64,000 nt of DNA from CAVRRZ01 sp963723745 (GTDB lineage Bacteria > Actinomycetota > Actinomycetes > Mycobacteriales > Geodermatophilaceae). Numbering within the stretch: position 1 is the stretch's first letter; each line of letters begins with the position of its first letter. The position numbers and the translations under genes are program-made. This document shows positions 36,066-44,321 of this stretch, in pieces. The notes below the pieces were generated by a model. That model had not been told where the DNA came from. It saw nothing but the letters and a program-made list of their open reading frames with translations, and did no database searches. Location: assembly GCA_963723745.1 (NCBI GenBank), contig CAVRRZ010000004.1:1-64000 (forward strand), given 5' to 3'.

Positions 36066-37031
36066 ATGCAGGCAGTCTTCGTCTCCACCCCGGCCCCGGA
36101 CGACCCGCTCTCGGTACTCGAGGTGGGTGACCGCCCCGAGCCCGAGGTGCCCGACGGCTGGACGACGGTCTCGGTGAAGGCGGCCTCGCTCAACCACCAC
36201 GACCTGTTCAGCCTGCGCGGCGTCGGGCTGCCCGCCGAGCGGATGCCGATGATCCTCGGCTGCGACGCGGCCGGCCTCGACGAGGACGGCAACGAGGTCG
36301 TCGTGCACGGGGTGGTCAGCAGCCCCGGCTGGACCGGCGACGAGACCCTCGACCCGAAGCGCTCCCTGCTGTCGGAGGTCTACCAGGGGACGCTGGCCGA
36401 ACGGGTCGCCGTCCCGAGGCGGAACCTGCTGCCCAAGCCGGCCGAGCTCTCCTTCGCCGAGGCCGCCTGCCTGCCCACCGCATGGCTGACCGCCTACCGG
36501 ATGCTGTTCGTCCGCTCCGGCCTGCGCCCCGGGCAGACGGTGCTCGTGCAGGGTGCGAGCGGCGGCGTCGCGACCGCGCTCATCGCCCTCGGCCGGGCGG
36601 GCGGCTTCCGGATGTGGGTCACCGGCCGTTCCGAGGACAAGCGCGCGGCCGCGCTGGAACTCGGGGCCGACCAGGCCTTCGAGACCGGCGCCCGGCTGCC
36701 CGAGCGGGTCGACGGCGTGATGGAGACCGTCGGGGAGGCGACCTGGTCGCACAGCGTGAAGTCCCTGAAGCCCGGCGGCGTCATCGTCACCTCCGGGGCG
36801 ACGACGGGATTCAGCCCCAAGGCCGAGCTCAACCGGATCTTCTTCACCCAGCTGTCGGTGATCGGCTCCACGATGGGCACCCGCGGGGAGCTCGAGTCAC
36901 TGCTGCAGATGCTGCTGGTCAGTGGCGTCCGCCCGCAGATCGACGTCGAGCTGCCGCTGGCCCAGGCCCGCGACGGCTTCGCGCGCATGCTGGAGGGCCG
37001 GACCGCCGGCAAGATCGTCTTCACCCTGTGA
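36066..37031 (+). CDS. zinc-type alcohol dehydrogenase / quinone oxidoreductase family
   Basis: A 321-residue MDR-family protein. It has an N-terminal GroES-like domain (VKAASLNHHDLFSLRGVG, GCDAAGLDEDGNEVVVHG) and a Rossmann domain (VLVQGASGGVATALIALGRAGG) with GRSEDKRAAALELGADQAFE. The catalytic-zinc Cys and the structural four-Cys lobe are not apparent, so it is probably an NADPH-dependent reductase rather than a true alcohol dehydrogenase. Followed immediately by the YbaK gene. Confidence 0.85.
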   Translation: MQAVFVSTPAPDDPLSVLEVGDRPEPEVPDGWTTVSVKAASLNHHDLFSLRGVGLPAERMPMILGCDAAGLDEDGNEVVVHGVVSSPGWTGDETLDPKRSLLSEVYQGTLAERVAVPRRNLLPKPAELSFAEAACLPTAWLTAYRMLFVRSGLRPGQTVLVQGASGGVATALIALGRAGGFRMWVTGRSEDKRAAALELGADQAFETGARLPERVDGVMETVGEATWSHSVKSLKPGGVIVTSGATTGFSPKAELNRIFFTQLSVIGSTMGTRGELESLLQMLLVSGVRPQIDVELPLAQARDGFARMLEGRTAGKIVFTL

Positions 37032-37051
37032 GCAGCGCTTCGGAGGGCGCC

Positions 37052-37513
37052 GTGACAGCCGTGGACCGGGTCGTCGCCGCGCTGCGGTCGGCCGGGGTCC
37101 AGGCCGACGTACGTCGGTTCGACCGGCCCGTCCCCACGGCTGCGGCGGCTGCGGAGGCGCTGGGCTGCTCCGTGGCGGCGATCGCCAACAGCCTCGTGTT
37201 CGATGCCGACGGCGCCCCCCTGCTCGTCGTGGCCAGCGGGGCGCACCGGGTCGACACCGGCAAGGTGGCCGCGTTGATCGGGGTCCGGCGGGTGCGCCGC
37301 GCCTCCCCCGACTTCGTGCTGGCGGCCACCGGCCAGGAGGTCGGCGGGGTGGCCCCGGTCGGCCACCCCGCGCCGTTGCGCACGGTGGTCGACGTCGACC
37401 TCGCCGCCCATCCGGTCGTGTGGGCCGGCGGCGGGGACCACCACACGCTGGTCGGGACGAGCTACATCGACCTCCTGCGCGCCACGGGCGGCGAGGCAGC
37501 GGCCGTCGCCTGA
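37052..37513 (+). CDS. YbaK/ProX-family aminoacyl-tRNA deacylase
   Basis: A 153-residue editing-domain protein: VPTAAAAAEALGCSVAAIANSLVFDADGAPLLVVASG, VDTGKVAALIG, ASPDFVLAATGQEVGGVAPVGHP. Such proteins clear mischarged tRNAs (Cys-tRNA-Pro, Ala-tRNA-Pro or similar). The GTG at 37052 has GGAGGGC about 7 nt upstream; an alternative GTG at 37028 overlaps the preceding stop. Likely co-transcribed with the oxidoreductase. Confidence 0.85.
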   Translation: MTAVDRVVAALRSAGVQADVRRFDRPVPTAAAAAEALGCSVAAIANSLVFDADGAPLLVVASGAHRVDTGKVAALIGVRRVRRASPDFVLAATGQEVGGVAPVGHPAPLRTVVDVDLAAHPVVWAGGGDHHTLVGTSYIDLLRATGGEAAAVA

Positions 37514-37592
37514 GCCCACCCCCGCGCACAGCCCGGTGACCTGGCGATGACGGTTGTGCACGGGATCGGCGTCGCCGACCCGCGGCGCGACC

Positions 37593-39332
37593 TCACGGCC
37601 GCCTCGGCGCCCTGCTCTCACGAAGTAGCAGGAGGGCGGCGACCGCGGCCAGGCCGGCGGCGATCGCAGCCCCGGCGAAGACGGTGTGCAACTGGGTCAG
37701 GACGGCGGCGTCGGTGGCCGCGTCGTAGGCGGGACAGTCGGCGGGTGTCTCGGGACAGATGGCGAGCGGCGAGCCGATGGCCGAGATCTCGGCGGTGAAC
37801 CGGCGCAGCGCCACCGCGGTGAGCAGCGAGAGGCCGACCAGCATGCCCACGGTGCGCGCGACGACGGCCAGGGCGCTGGCGCTGCCGTGCACCTCGGACC
37901 GGGTGACCGCCAGCAGCACCGCGTTCACCGGCGCGATGGCCAGGCCGAAGCCCAATCCGGCGGCCAACAGCGTCACCGTCGACCCCCCGCCGTCCAGCGA
38001 CCGCTCGTCCCAGCCGGTCATCGCGACGAAGGCGACGGCGGCCAGCGCCATACCGCCGGAGGCGACCACCCGCGGTGGCACCACCCGGCAGAGCCAGCCG
38101 CCGGCCACGGCACCCACGGGCACCGCGATCAGCAGCCGGAGCAGCACGAGCGCGGCGCCCAACTGGTCGCCGGGCGTGGTGGTCGAGCGGGCGAACAGCG
38201 GGACGTCGACCAGTGCGGCGACGAGGGCGACACCCACGAGCAGGTTGACCAGCAGCGCTCCCCAGGCGCCGACCGGCCGGAGCGCGGCCAGCGGCAGCAC
38301 CGGTGCCGGCGCCCGCCGCTCGTGCAGCACGAACAGCAGGCCGGCCACGGCGGCCACCGGCAGGAGCACCCAGCCGTGCGCCACGACCTGGCGGTCCGGG
38401 TCCGCGGCGGCGAACGCCCAGACGAGCGCGCCGAGCGCGATCACCACCAGTACCGAGCCCAGGACGTCGACCTCGGCGGCCAGGCGGCGGAGGCCGTGCA
38501 ACGGGAGCACCGCGCCGTCGGGTACCCGGAGGCTGCGGACGACGGTGGCCACTGCGGCGCCGATCGCGATCAGGCCCAGCGGCGTGGCCGGCGCCGACGA
38601 GCCGGCCACCGGCACCCAGAGCAGCCCGATCGTGACGTCCTCGGCCAGCACCGCGGGTTCGGCCAGGAGGAGCAGCGCCGCCAGCCCCGCGACTGCGGCG
38701 AGTACCAGCCCGACCGGATCGGGACGACGCCGGCCACCGATCATCGCGCCGGCGGCCAGCGCCAGGCCGAGCAGCAGGTTCAGCCAGAAGATGGCCCGCC
38801 AGTCGGCGACGGCGAGCACGGCGGCCCCGGCGAGGGGTCCGAGCACCGCCCCGGCCTCCTGCACGGCGCCGACCACCCCGAGCGGGACCGCGCGGCGCTC
38901 GGGCGGCCAGCGGTCGGCGACGAGCGCGAGCGTCGCGGGCACGAGACCGCCGGCACCGACGCCCTGCAGGGCACGACCGGCCACCGCCGGCCCGAGGTCG
39001 ACCGCCGTGGCGGTCAGCAGCGAACCGACGGCGAAGAGCAGGAGACACCCGACCAGCACCGGGACCCGCCCGCGCAGATCGGCGAGCCGTCCCAGCAACG
39101 GCAGCGTGGCGGTGTACCCGAGCAGGAACGCACCGATGATCGGGGCGGCCCGCTGCAGTTCGTCGAGGCTGACCCCGACCCCGGTGAGGATGTCGGGCAG
39201 CGCCAGGACGACGACATAGGTGTCGGCCGCGGTGACCAGCACTGCCAGCGTCGCCAGGACGACGAGCGGCAGCCCCGGGACCGCTGCCGGCGCGCCGGGC
39301 TCAGCCCGGGGTGGGCGCGGTGATCTCGACAT
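37593..39332 (-). CDS. MFS transporter, DHA2 (14-TM) type, P55-like
   Basis: A 579-residue polytopic transporter with about 14 transmembrane helices. Motif A is GRLADLRGRVPVLVG, motif C-like is GAVQEAGAVLGPLAGAAV, and the start PLVVLATLAVLVTAADTYVVVLALP is typical of drug:H+ antiporters. It is directly downstream of, and overlaps, an LppX/LprG lipoprotein gene. This is the arrangement of lprG-P55 in mycobacteria, where the pair moves lipids such as triacylglycerol across the envelope and affects drug tolerance. ATG 39332. Confidence 0.88.
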   Translation of the reverse strand: MSRSPRPPRAEPGAPAAVPGLPLVVLATLAVLVTAADTYVVVLALPDILTGVGVSLDELQRAAPIIGAFLLGYTATLPLLGRLADLRGRVPVLVGCLLLFAVGSLLTATAVDLGPAVAGRALQGVGAGGLVPATLALVADRWPPERRAVPLGVVGAVQEAGAVLGPLAGAAVLAVADWRAIFWLNLLLGLALAAGAMIGGRRRPDPVGLVLAAVAGLAALLLLAEPAVLAEDVTIGLLWVPVAGSSAPATPLGLIAIGAAVATVVRSLRVPDGAVLPLHGLRRLAAEVDVLGSVLVVIALGALVWAFAAADPDRQVVAHGWVLLPVAAVAGLLFVLHERRAPAPVLPLAALRPVGAWGALLVNLLVGVALVAALVDVPLFARSTTTPGDQLGAALVLLRLLIAVPVGAVAGGWLCRVVPPRVVASGGMALAAVAFVAMTGWDERSLDGGGSTVTLLAAGLGFGLAIAPVNAVLLAVTRSEVHGSASALAVVARTVGMLVGLSLLTAVALRRFTAEISAIGSPLAICPETPADCPAYDAATDAAVLTQLHTVFAGAAIAAGLAAVAALLLLRESRAPRRP

Positions 39333-39999
39333 CGGCTCCGAAGTCGCTCAGCTCGAGCGTGTAGGTGGCGTCGCGGCCGGCCTCGAAGAACGGCCCGGTC
39401 AGCTCCGCGCGGCGCAGCTCGCCGGTCTCCGTGGCGACGGAGAACGACGCGGCCACGTCCTGGTCGGGGTCGGCGCTGGTCAGCAGGTCGGCCACGAGGT
39501 CACCGGGCAGCTGCGCCGCAACCTCGCGGACCACCTCGCCGTTCACCCGCCGCTCCTCCCCCAGCTCGGCGGACTCGGCCTCGGCCAGCAGTTGCGAGAT
39601 GCCGGTTTCCGGGTCGAGCAGCGCTCCCGGGTCGCCGAAGCCGAACTGGGCCGGGTCGACCTCGCTGAAACCGGAGGTGAAGGGCAGCTGGGCGTAGACC
39701 GTGCCGTCGACCGACACGACCTCCAGGTCCAGCGCGCCGGCACCGGTCACCTGCACCTGGAGCGTGCCCTCGAACGACGAGGGCCGGGCCAGGTCGCCCT
39801 CCCCGCCGAGCAGCGCCGCGCCGCTGTCCGGGGCGCCGTCGCTGGTCAGCACGAAGTGGGCGCTGTCCGCCTCGTCGAGGACGGTCTTGGCCCGCTCCAG
39901 CAGATCGGGAGCCGACTCGTCGGACCCGCCGCCGCAGCCGGCGAGCGCTCCGGCGAGCAGCCCACCCACGACGGCGAGCCCCCCGCGGCCCCACGACAT
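39301..39999 (-). CDS. lprG: LppX/LprAFG-family lipoprotein (LprG-like)
   Basis: A 232-residue lipoprotein: signal peptide and lipobox LAGC with Cys22 (VVGGLLAGALAGCGGGSDES). The LppX_LprAFG fold follows (LERAKTVLDEADSAHFVLTSDG, LQVQVTGAGALDLEVVSVDGTVYAQLPFTSGFSEVDPAQFG), forming a hydrophobic cavity that binds acylated lipids in mycobacterial relatives. GGGAGG lies 5 nt upstream of the ATG. It overlaps the P55-like transporter gene by 32 nt. Symbol assigned by synteny and fold, not proven orthology. Confidence 0.85.
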   Translation of the reverse strand: MSWGRGGLAVVGGLLAGALAGCGGGSDESAPDLLERAKTVLDEADSAHFVLTSDGAPDSGAALLGGEGDLARPSSFEGTLQVQVTGAGALDLEVVSVDGTVYAQLPFTSGFSEVDPAQFGFGDPGALLDPETGISQLLAEAESAELGEERRVNGEVVREVAAQLPGDLVADLLTSADPDQDVAASFSVATETGELRRAELTGPFFEAGRDATYTLELSDFGADVEITAPTPG

Positions 40000-40063
40000 G
40001 TCGACCTCCCGGCGGCGCCGGGGGCGTCCCGGCGTCCGGGCGGACAGTAGCGCGCGGGACCGC

Positions 40064-40723
40064 TCAGGCGATGGCGCCGGTCCGGTCGTCGAGTGCGGCG
40101 GCCACCTTGCGCCTGTCGCGGTCGGGCAGGACGTCGAGGGCCGGCAGCAGCTCGGGGATGCGGTGCGTGTCGGTCGTGAAGGCGCGGAAGGCCAGGTCCA
40201 TCGTGACCCCGTGGTCGGGGCGGTGCAGGAGCTCGGCAACGTCGCCGGCGGCGATCACGCCCTCCTCGAGCACCCGAAGGTAGGCGCCGGCCAGGCCGCG
40301 CTCGGTGAACCGCTTGATCAGCCGCGGCACACCCCAATGGGTCTGCAGCTTCATGCACGGCGTCCGGGGCGCGGTCACCTCGAGCAGCGCCGTCCCGACC
40401 CGCCACCGCTCACCGAGGACGGCGTGGCTCAGATCGATCCCCGTGGTGCGCAGGTTCTCCCCGAACCGTCCGGCGGGCAGCTCGCGGTCGAGCTCGGCGG
40501 CCCAGACGTCGGCGTCCTCCTGGGCGTAGCCGTAGACCGCCTGTCCCTCCCCACCGTGCACCTTCTGGTTGGCCTGGGTGTCGCCGTCGAGGCCGAGCCT
40601 GCCGACGGACACCGGCCCGTCGACCGGCCGCTTGTCGATGCCGGTGGGCCGCGCGCCGCGCCCCGGCAGCTCGATCAGCCCGACCCCCGAGACGCAGACC
40701 GCCTCGATCCTGCCCGCCGTCAC
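40064..40723 (-). CDS. MOSC-domain protein (YiiM-like)
   Basis: A 219-residue protein with the MOSC core DGDTQANQKVHGGEGQAVYGYAQEDADVW, GRFGENLRTTGIDLSHAVLGERW and the Cys of TAPRTPCMKLQTHWG, which in relatives holds the molybdenum cofactor. A YiiM-type C-terminal helix bundle follows (DLAFRAFTTDTHRIPELLPAL). These proteins reduce N-hydroxylated bases or handle Moco-sulfur chemistry. The GTG overlaps the lepA stop. Confidence 0.85.
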   Translation of the reverse strand: MTAGRIEAVCVSGVGLIELPGRGARPTGIDKRPVDGPVSVGRLGLDGDTQANQKVHGGEGQAVYGYAQEDADVWAAELDRELPAGRFGENLRTTGIDLSHAVLGERWRVGTALLEVTAPRTPCMKLQTHWGVPRLIKRFTERGLAGAYLRVLEEGVIAAGDVAELLHRPDHGVTMDLAFRAFTTDTHRIPELLPALDVLPDRDRRKVAAALDDRTGAIA

Positions 40724-42558
40724 TTCTTCGACGGTTCGGCGTTGGACAGCGCGGCGACGAACGCCTCCTGGGGCACCTCGACCCGGCCGACCATCTTCAT
40801 CCGCTTCTTGCCTTCCTTCTGCTTCTCCAGCAGCTTGCGCTTGCGGCTGATGTCACCGCCGTAGCACTTGGCCAGGACGTCCTTCCGGATGGCGCGGATG
40901 GTCTCCCGGGCGATGACCCGCGAGCCGACGGCGGCCTGGATGGGCACCTCGAACTGCTGCCGCGGGATCAGCTCGCGCAGCTTGCCGGCCATCATCACGC
41001 CGTAGCCGTAGGCCTTGTCCTTGTGCACGATGGCGCTGAACGCGTCGACCGCCTCGCCCTGCAGCAGGATGTCGACCTTGACCAGCTGGGACTGCTGCTC
41101 GCCGGCCTCGGCGTAGTCCAGGCTGGCGTAGCCGCGGGTGCGCGACTTCAGCGCGTCGAAGAAGTCGAAGATGATCTCGCCGAGGGGCAGCGTGTAGCGC
41201 AGCTCGACGCGGGACTCGCTCAGGTAGTCCATCCCGCCGAGCTGACCGCGCCGGCCCTGGCAGAGCTCCATGATGACGCCGGTGTAGTCGCTGGGCGCGA
41301 TGATCGTGGCGTTGACGATGGGCTCGAAGACCTGGTCGATCTTGCCGTCCGGCCAGTCGCTGGGGTTGGTCACCGTGATCTCGGTGCCGTCCTCCATGAT
41401 CACGCGGTAGACGACGTTGGGCGCGGTGGAGATCAGGCTGATGCCCGCCTCGCGCTCGAGCCGCTCGCGGACGATCTCGAGGTGCAGCAGGCCCAGGAAG
41501 CCGACACGGAACCCGAAGCCGAGCGCCGCGGACGTCTCCGGTTCGTAGACCAGCGCGGCGTCGTTGAGCAGCAGCTTGTCGAGGGCCTCCCGCAGCAGCG
41601 GGTACTCGCTGCCGTCGATGGGATAGAGGCCGGAGTAGACCATCGGCTTGGGGTCGCGGTACCCGCCGATCGACTCGGTCGCCGGCTTGTGCTGGAGGGT
41701 CACCGTGTCACCGACGCGGGACTGGCGGACGTCCTTCACGCCGGTGATGAAGTAGCCGACCTCGCCGACGCCGAGGCTCTCGACCGGCTTGGGCTCGGGT
41801 GAGATGACGCCGATCTCGAGCAGCTCGTGGGTGGCGCCGGTCGACATCATCTTGATCCGGTCGCGGGCGGAGATGCGCCCGTCCACGACGCGGACGTAGG
41901 TGATCACGCCGCGGTAGATGTCGTAGACCGAGTCGAAGATCATCGCGCGGGCGGGGCCGTCGGCGTCGCCGGTGGGGGCCGGGATCTCCTGGACGATGCG
42001 GTCGAGCAGCTCGGGTACGCCCGCACCGGTCTTGCCGCTGACCCGCAGCACGTCGTCCGGGTCGCAGCCGATGATGTGCGCGATCTCCGCGGCGTACTTC
42101 TCCGGCTGCGCCGCCGGCAGGTCGATCTTGTTCAGCACGGGGATGATCGTGAGGTCGTTCTCCAGGGCCAGGTACAGGTTGGCCAGGGTCTGCGCCTCGA
42201 TGCCCTGCGCCGCGTCGACCAGCAGCACCGCGCCCTCGCAGGCGGCCAGGGACCGCGACACCTCGTAGGTGAAGTCGACGTGGCCCGGGGTGTCGATCAT
42301 GTGCAGCACGTGCGGGGTGCCCTCGTGGGCGCCCGACCTCGGCGTCCACGGCAGGCGCACGTTCTGCGCCTTGATCGTGATGCCGCGTTCGCGCTCGATG
42401 TCCATCCGGTCGAGGTACTGCGCTCGCATCTGGCGCCCCTCGACGATGCCGGTGACCTCGAGCATCCGGTCGGCCAGCGTCGACTTGCCATGGTCGATGT
42501 GGGCGATGATGCAGAAGTTCCGGATGATGGCCGGATCGGTGGCAGCGGGAGTCGTCAC
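40720..42558 (-). CDS. lepA: elongation factor 4 (LepA)
   Basis: A 612-residue ribosomal GTPase, a back-translocase/ribosome biogenesis factor. G1 AHIDHGKSTLADRML, switch II DTPGHVDFTYEVSRSLAACEGA, G4 NKIDLPAA, then the LepA-specific C-terminal domain (AKCYGGDISRKRKLLEKQKEGKKRMK). The GTG at 42558 starts VTTPAATDPAIIRNFCIIAH; longer in-frame starts up to 42627 add a non-conserved leader. Followed by the MOSC gene with a 4-nt overlap. Confidence 0.96.
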   Translation of the reverse strand: MTTPAATDPAIIRNFCIIAHIDHGKSTLADRMLEVTGIVEGRQMRAQYLDRMDIERERGITIKAQNVRLPWTPRSGAHEGTPHVLHMIDTPGHVDFTYEVSRSLAACEGAVLLVDAAQGIEAQTLANLYLALENDLTIIPVLNKIDLPAAQPEKYAAEIAHIIGCDPDDVLRVSGKTGAGVPELLDRIVQEIPAPTGDADGPARAMIFDSVYDIYRGVITYVRVVDGRISARDRIKMMSTGATHELLEIGVISPEPKPVESLGVGEVGYFITGVKDVRQSRVGDTVTLQHKPATESIGGYRDPKPMVYSGLYPIDGSEYPLLREALDKLLLNDAALVYEPETSAALGFGFRVGFLGLLHLEIVRERLEREAGISLISTAPNVVYRVIMEDGTEITVTNPSDWPDGKIDQVFEPIVNATIIAPSDYTGVIMELCQGRRGQLGGMDYLSESRVELRYTLPLGEIIFDFFDALKSRTRGYASLDYAEAGEQQSQLVKVDILLQGEAVDAFSAIVHKDKAYGYGVMMAGKLRELIPRQQFEVPIQAAVGSRVIARETIRAIRKDVLAKCYGGDISRKRKLLEKQKEGKKRMKMVGRVEVPQEAFVAALSNAEPSKK

Positions 42559-42622
42559 AGTGCCGCCATCGTCCCACGTCGCGGCCCGACGTCGAACGCA
42601 ACCACGGACGAACGCGCGGGCA

Positions 42623-42670
42623 GGCACCCAGTCCGGCCTTTATGGCCATAAGTGCCGGACTGGGGGTGCC
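42623..42670. repeat. extended palindrome upstream of lepA and rpsT
   Basis: The outer arms GGCACCCAGTCCGGC (42623-42637) and 42654-42670 pair, with two extra G on the right. The centre contains the perfect 12-bp palindrome TTATGGCCATAA (42640-42651). It sits between two divergent promoters, where a terminator is not expected. It may be an operator, a repetitive palindromic element or both. The GGCCAT core is shared with the repeat at 12950-13024. Confidence 0.7.
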
Positions 42671-42772
42671 GCCGTCCGTGGCGCCTGGCTCAGAAGTCGG
42701 CGTCGAGGGCGAACGGATCGACCGAGCCGATGTGCGGCGGGATGCGGCGCCGGACGCGTCACACCGCCCGCG

Positions 42773-42802
42773 TTGGGGTGGGGCCCCGGACGCTGGTAAT
42801 CT
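42773..42802 (+). promoter_or_regulatory. candidate rpsT promoter
   Basis: TTGGGG (42773-42778), an 18-bp spacer and TAATCT (42797-42802) form a plausible housekeeping promoter about 90 bp upstream of the rpsT GTG. TAATCT stands out as the only AT-rich hexamer in the region. Confidence 0.4.
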
Positions 42803-42893
42803 TGCAGGCCGGTCCTGTGGCGCGGGCAGTCGTGCTCCGCACCCGGACGCATTGTCAGAAGTACTCCTCCTGTCGAGACACCGAGGCTCACGC

Positions 42894-43160
42894 GTGGCGA
42901 ACATCAAGTCCCAGCTCAAGCGGATCAAGACCAACGAGAAGGCGCGTCAGCGCAACGTCGCGGTCAAGTCGGCTCTGAAGACGTCCGTCCGGCGCTTCCG
43001 CTCGGCCGCCGATGCCGGGGACGCCGCTGCCGCGACCGCCGCCCTGCTGACGGCGAGCAAGCAGCTGGACAAGGCCGCCAGCAAGGGTGTCATCCACAAG
43101 AACCAGGCGGCCAACCGCAAGTCGGGCATGGCCAAGCGGCTGGCCGGCCTCTCCAGCTGA
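42894..43160 (+). CDS. rpsT: 30S ribosomal protein S20
   Basis: An 88-residue basic, helical protein that binds 16S rRNA: VANIKSQLKRIKTNEKARQRN and KGVIHKNQAANRKSGMAKRLA are typical S20. GTG start at 42894. Convergent with holA, 144 bp away. S20 is often autoregulated in translation; no specific leader structure was recognised here. Confidence 0.96.
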   Translation: MANIKSQLKRIKTNEKARQRNVAVKSALKTSVRRFRSAADAGDAAAATAALLTASKQLDKAASKGVIHKNQAANRKSGMAKRLAGLSS

Positions 43161-43270
43161 GCTCGGCGCTCCGGCGCTCGAGTCGACGAGCCCCTCCCCT
43201 CGCGGGACGGGGCTCGTCGCCGTTTCCGGCCGCGACCGCGGTCCTCAGCGGAGGGCGACGGCCGTCCGCG

Positions 43271-43320
43271 GCCGGCGGCGGTCCTCAGCGGCCGGCGGCG
43301 GTCCTCAGCGGCCGGCGTGG
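43271..43320. repeat. 20-bp tandem repeat at the 3' end of holA
   Basis: GCCGGCGGCGGTCCTCAGCG occurs at 43271-43290 and 43291-43310, with a partial copy from 43311 and looser copies upstream (43236-43260). The holA stop lies in the second copy. Confidence 0.65.
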
Positions 43321-44309
43321 GCGCGGCCGCCACGCCCGGTAGCCGTCCGGATGTCGAGGATTCGCCGGATGGCGCGCTCGAGTGCGTAGTCGGCGCTGGC
43401 GGCGACGCCCTTGACGTCGGCGTTGAGGTCGGCGGCCACCCCGAGGGCCTGCTGCAGCCCGTCGATGCTCCAGCTGCGCGCCTGTGCCTGCGCCTTCTTG
43501 ACCTTCCACGGCGGCATCTTGAGCACCCGCGCCAACTCGCCCGGGTTGGTGCTGCTGAGGGAGCTGACGCGAGCCGCGGTGCGCACCCCGTCGGCGATCG
43601 CGTCGGCGATGAGCACGTGGGCCACCCCCCTCTGCAGCGCCCAGCGCAACGCCTCCAGCGATCCGGCGCGGTCACCGAGGAGCACCTTCTCGGCCACCGT
43701 GAACCCCGTGACCTCGGCCTGGCCGTGGTGGAACCGGGCCACCGCATCGGCGTCGATGGTGCCGCCGAAGTCGGACACGAGCTGGGCGGCCGCGGCCGAC
43801 AGCTGCCGGAGATCGGCGCCGATTGCCTCGACGAGCCCCATCACCGCGTCGGGCGCGATGCGCCCGCCGAAGCTGCGGACCTCGTTGCGGACGAACGCCG
43901 CGCGGTCGCCCGCCGAGCTGAGCTTCGGGCACTCGTCGACGGCGGCGCCCGCGGTCTTGAAGGCCTTGAGCAGCGCCTCGTTGCGCTTGCCGCCCGCGTG
44001 GACGATCACCAGCGTGAGATCCGGGTCGGGGTCCTTGGCGTAGCCGGTGAGCGCGTCGACGAGCGCACCCGCCGCCTCGTGCACGCCGGTGACGACCACC
44101 ATGCGGTGACCACCGAACAGCGAGGGCGCCAGTACGTCGGCGAGCTGCCCGGCGGGTAGGCCCATCGCGGCGAGCTCGTGCACCTCGACGTCGGGGTGGC
44201 GCGCGGTCACCGCATCGCGGACGGCGGCGACGGCGCGGGACCGGAGCAGCTCCTCCTCCCCGACCACGACGCGCAGCCGCGACGTCGGTTCGACGGGTTC
44301 GGCCGGCAC
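43305..44309 (-). CDS. holA: DNA polymerase III delta subunit HolA
   Basis: The clamp-loader delta subunit, which opens the beta clamp. A 334-residue protein with the family pattern LRVVVGEEELLRSRAVAAVRDAV, LFGGHRMVVVTGVHEA, ECPKLSSAGDRAAFVRNEVRSFGGRIAPDAVMGLVEAIGADLRQLSAAAAQL, MPPWKVKKAQAQARSW. The Walker motifs are absent, as normal for delta. GTG start at 44309, just downstream of the comEC C-terminal part on the same strand; comEC-holA is a standard actinobacterial pair. Confidence 0.92.
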   Translation of the reverse strand: MPAEPVEPTSRLRVVVGEEELLRSRAVAAVRDAVTARHPDVEVHELAAMGLPAGQLADVLAPSLFGGHRMVVVTGVHEAAGALVDALTGYAKDPDPDLTLVIVHAGGKRNEALLKAFKTAGAAVDECPKLSSAGDRAAFVRNEVRSFGGRIAPDAVMGLVEAIGADLRQLSAAAAQLVSDFGGTIDADAVARFHHGQAEVTGFTVAEKVLLGDRAGSLEALRWALQRGVAHVLIADAIADGVRTAARVSSLSSTNPGELARVLKMPPWKVKKAQAQARSWSIDGLQQALGVAADLNADVKGVAASADYALERAIRRILDIRTATGRGGRAHAGR

Positions 44310-44321
44310 GCGAGCATCGTG

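Larger units (their letters stand above)
42559..42893. other. 335-bp divergent intergenic region between lepA and rpsT
   Basis: Holds the extended palindrome at 42623-42670 and the presumed rpsT promoter at 42773-42802. No gene is visible. The right end (42850-42885) carries a CTCCTCCTGTC pyrimidine-rich leader, and the rpsT ribosome binding site is weak. Confidence 0.5.

Noticed and set aside
34431..36752. 773-residue reverse-strand frame through the tandem array
   Set aside because: The 80-bp unit is not a multiple of three, so all frames cycle through it. The sequence is a repeat translation and the shadow of selD and the secreted protein.
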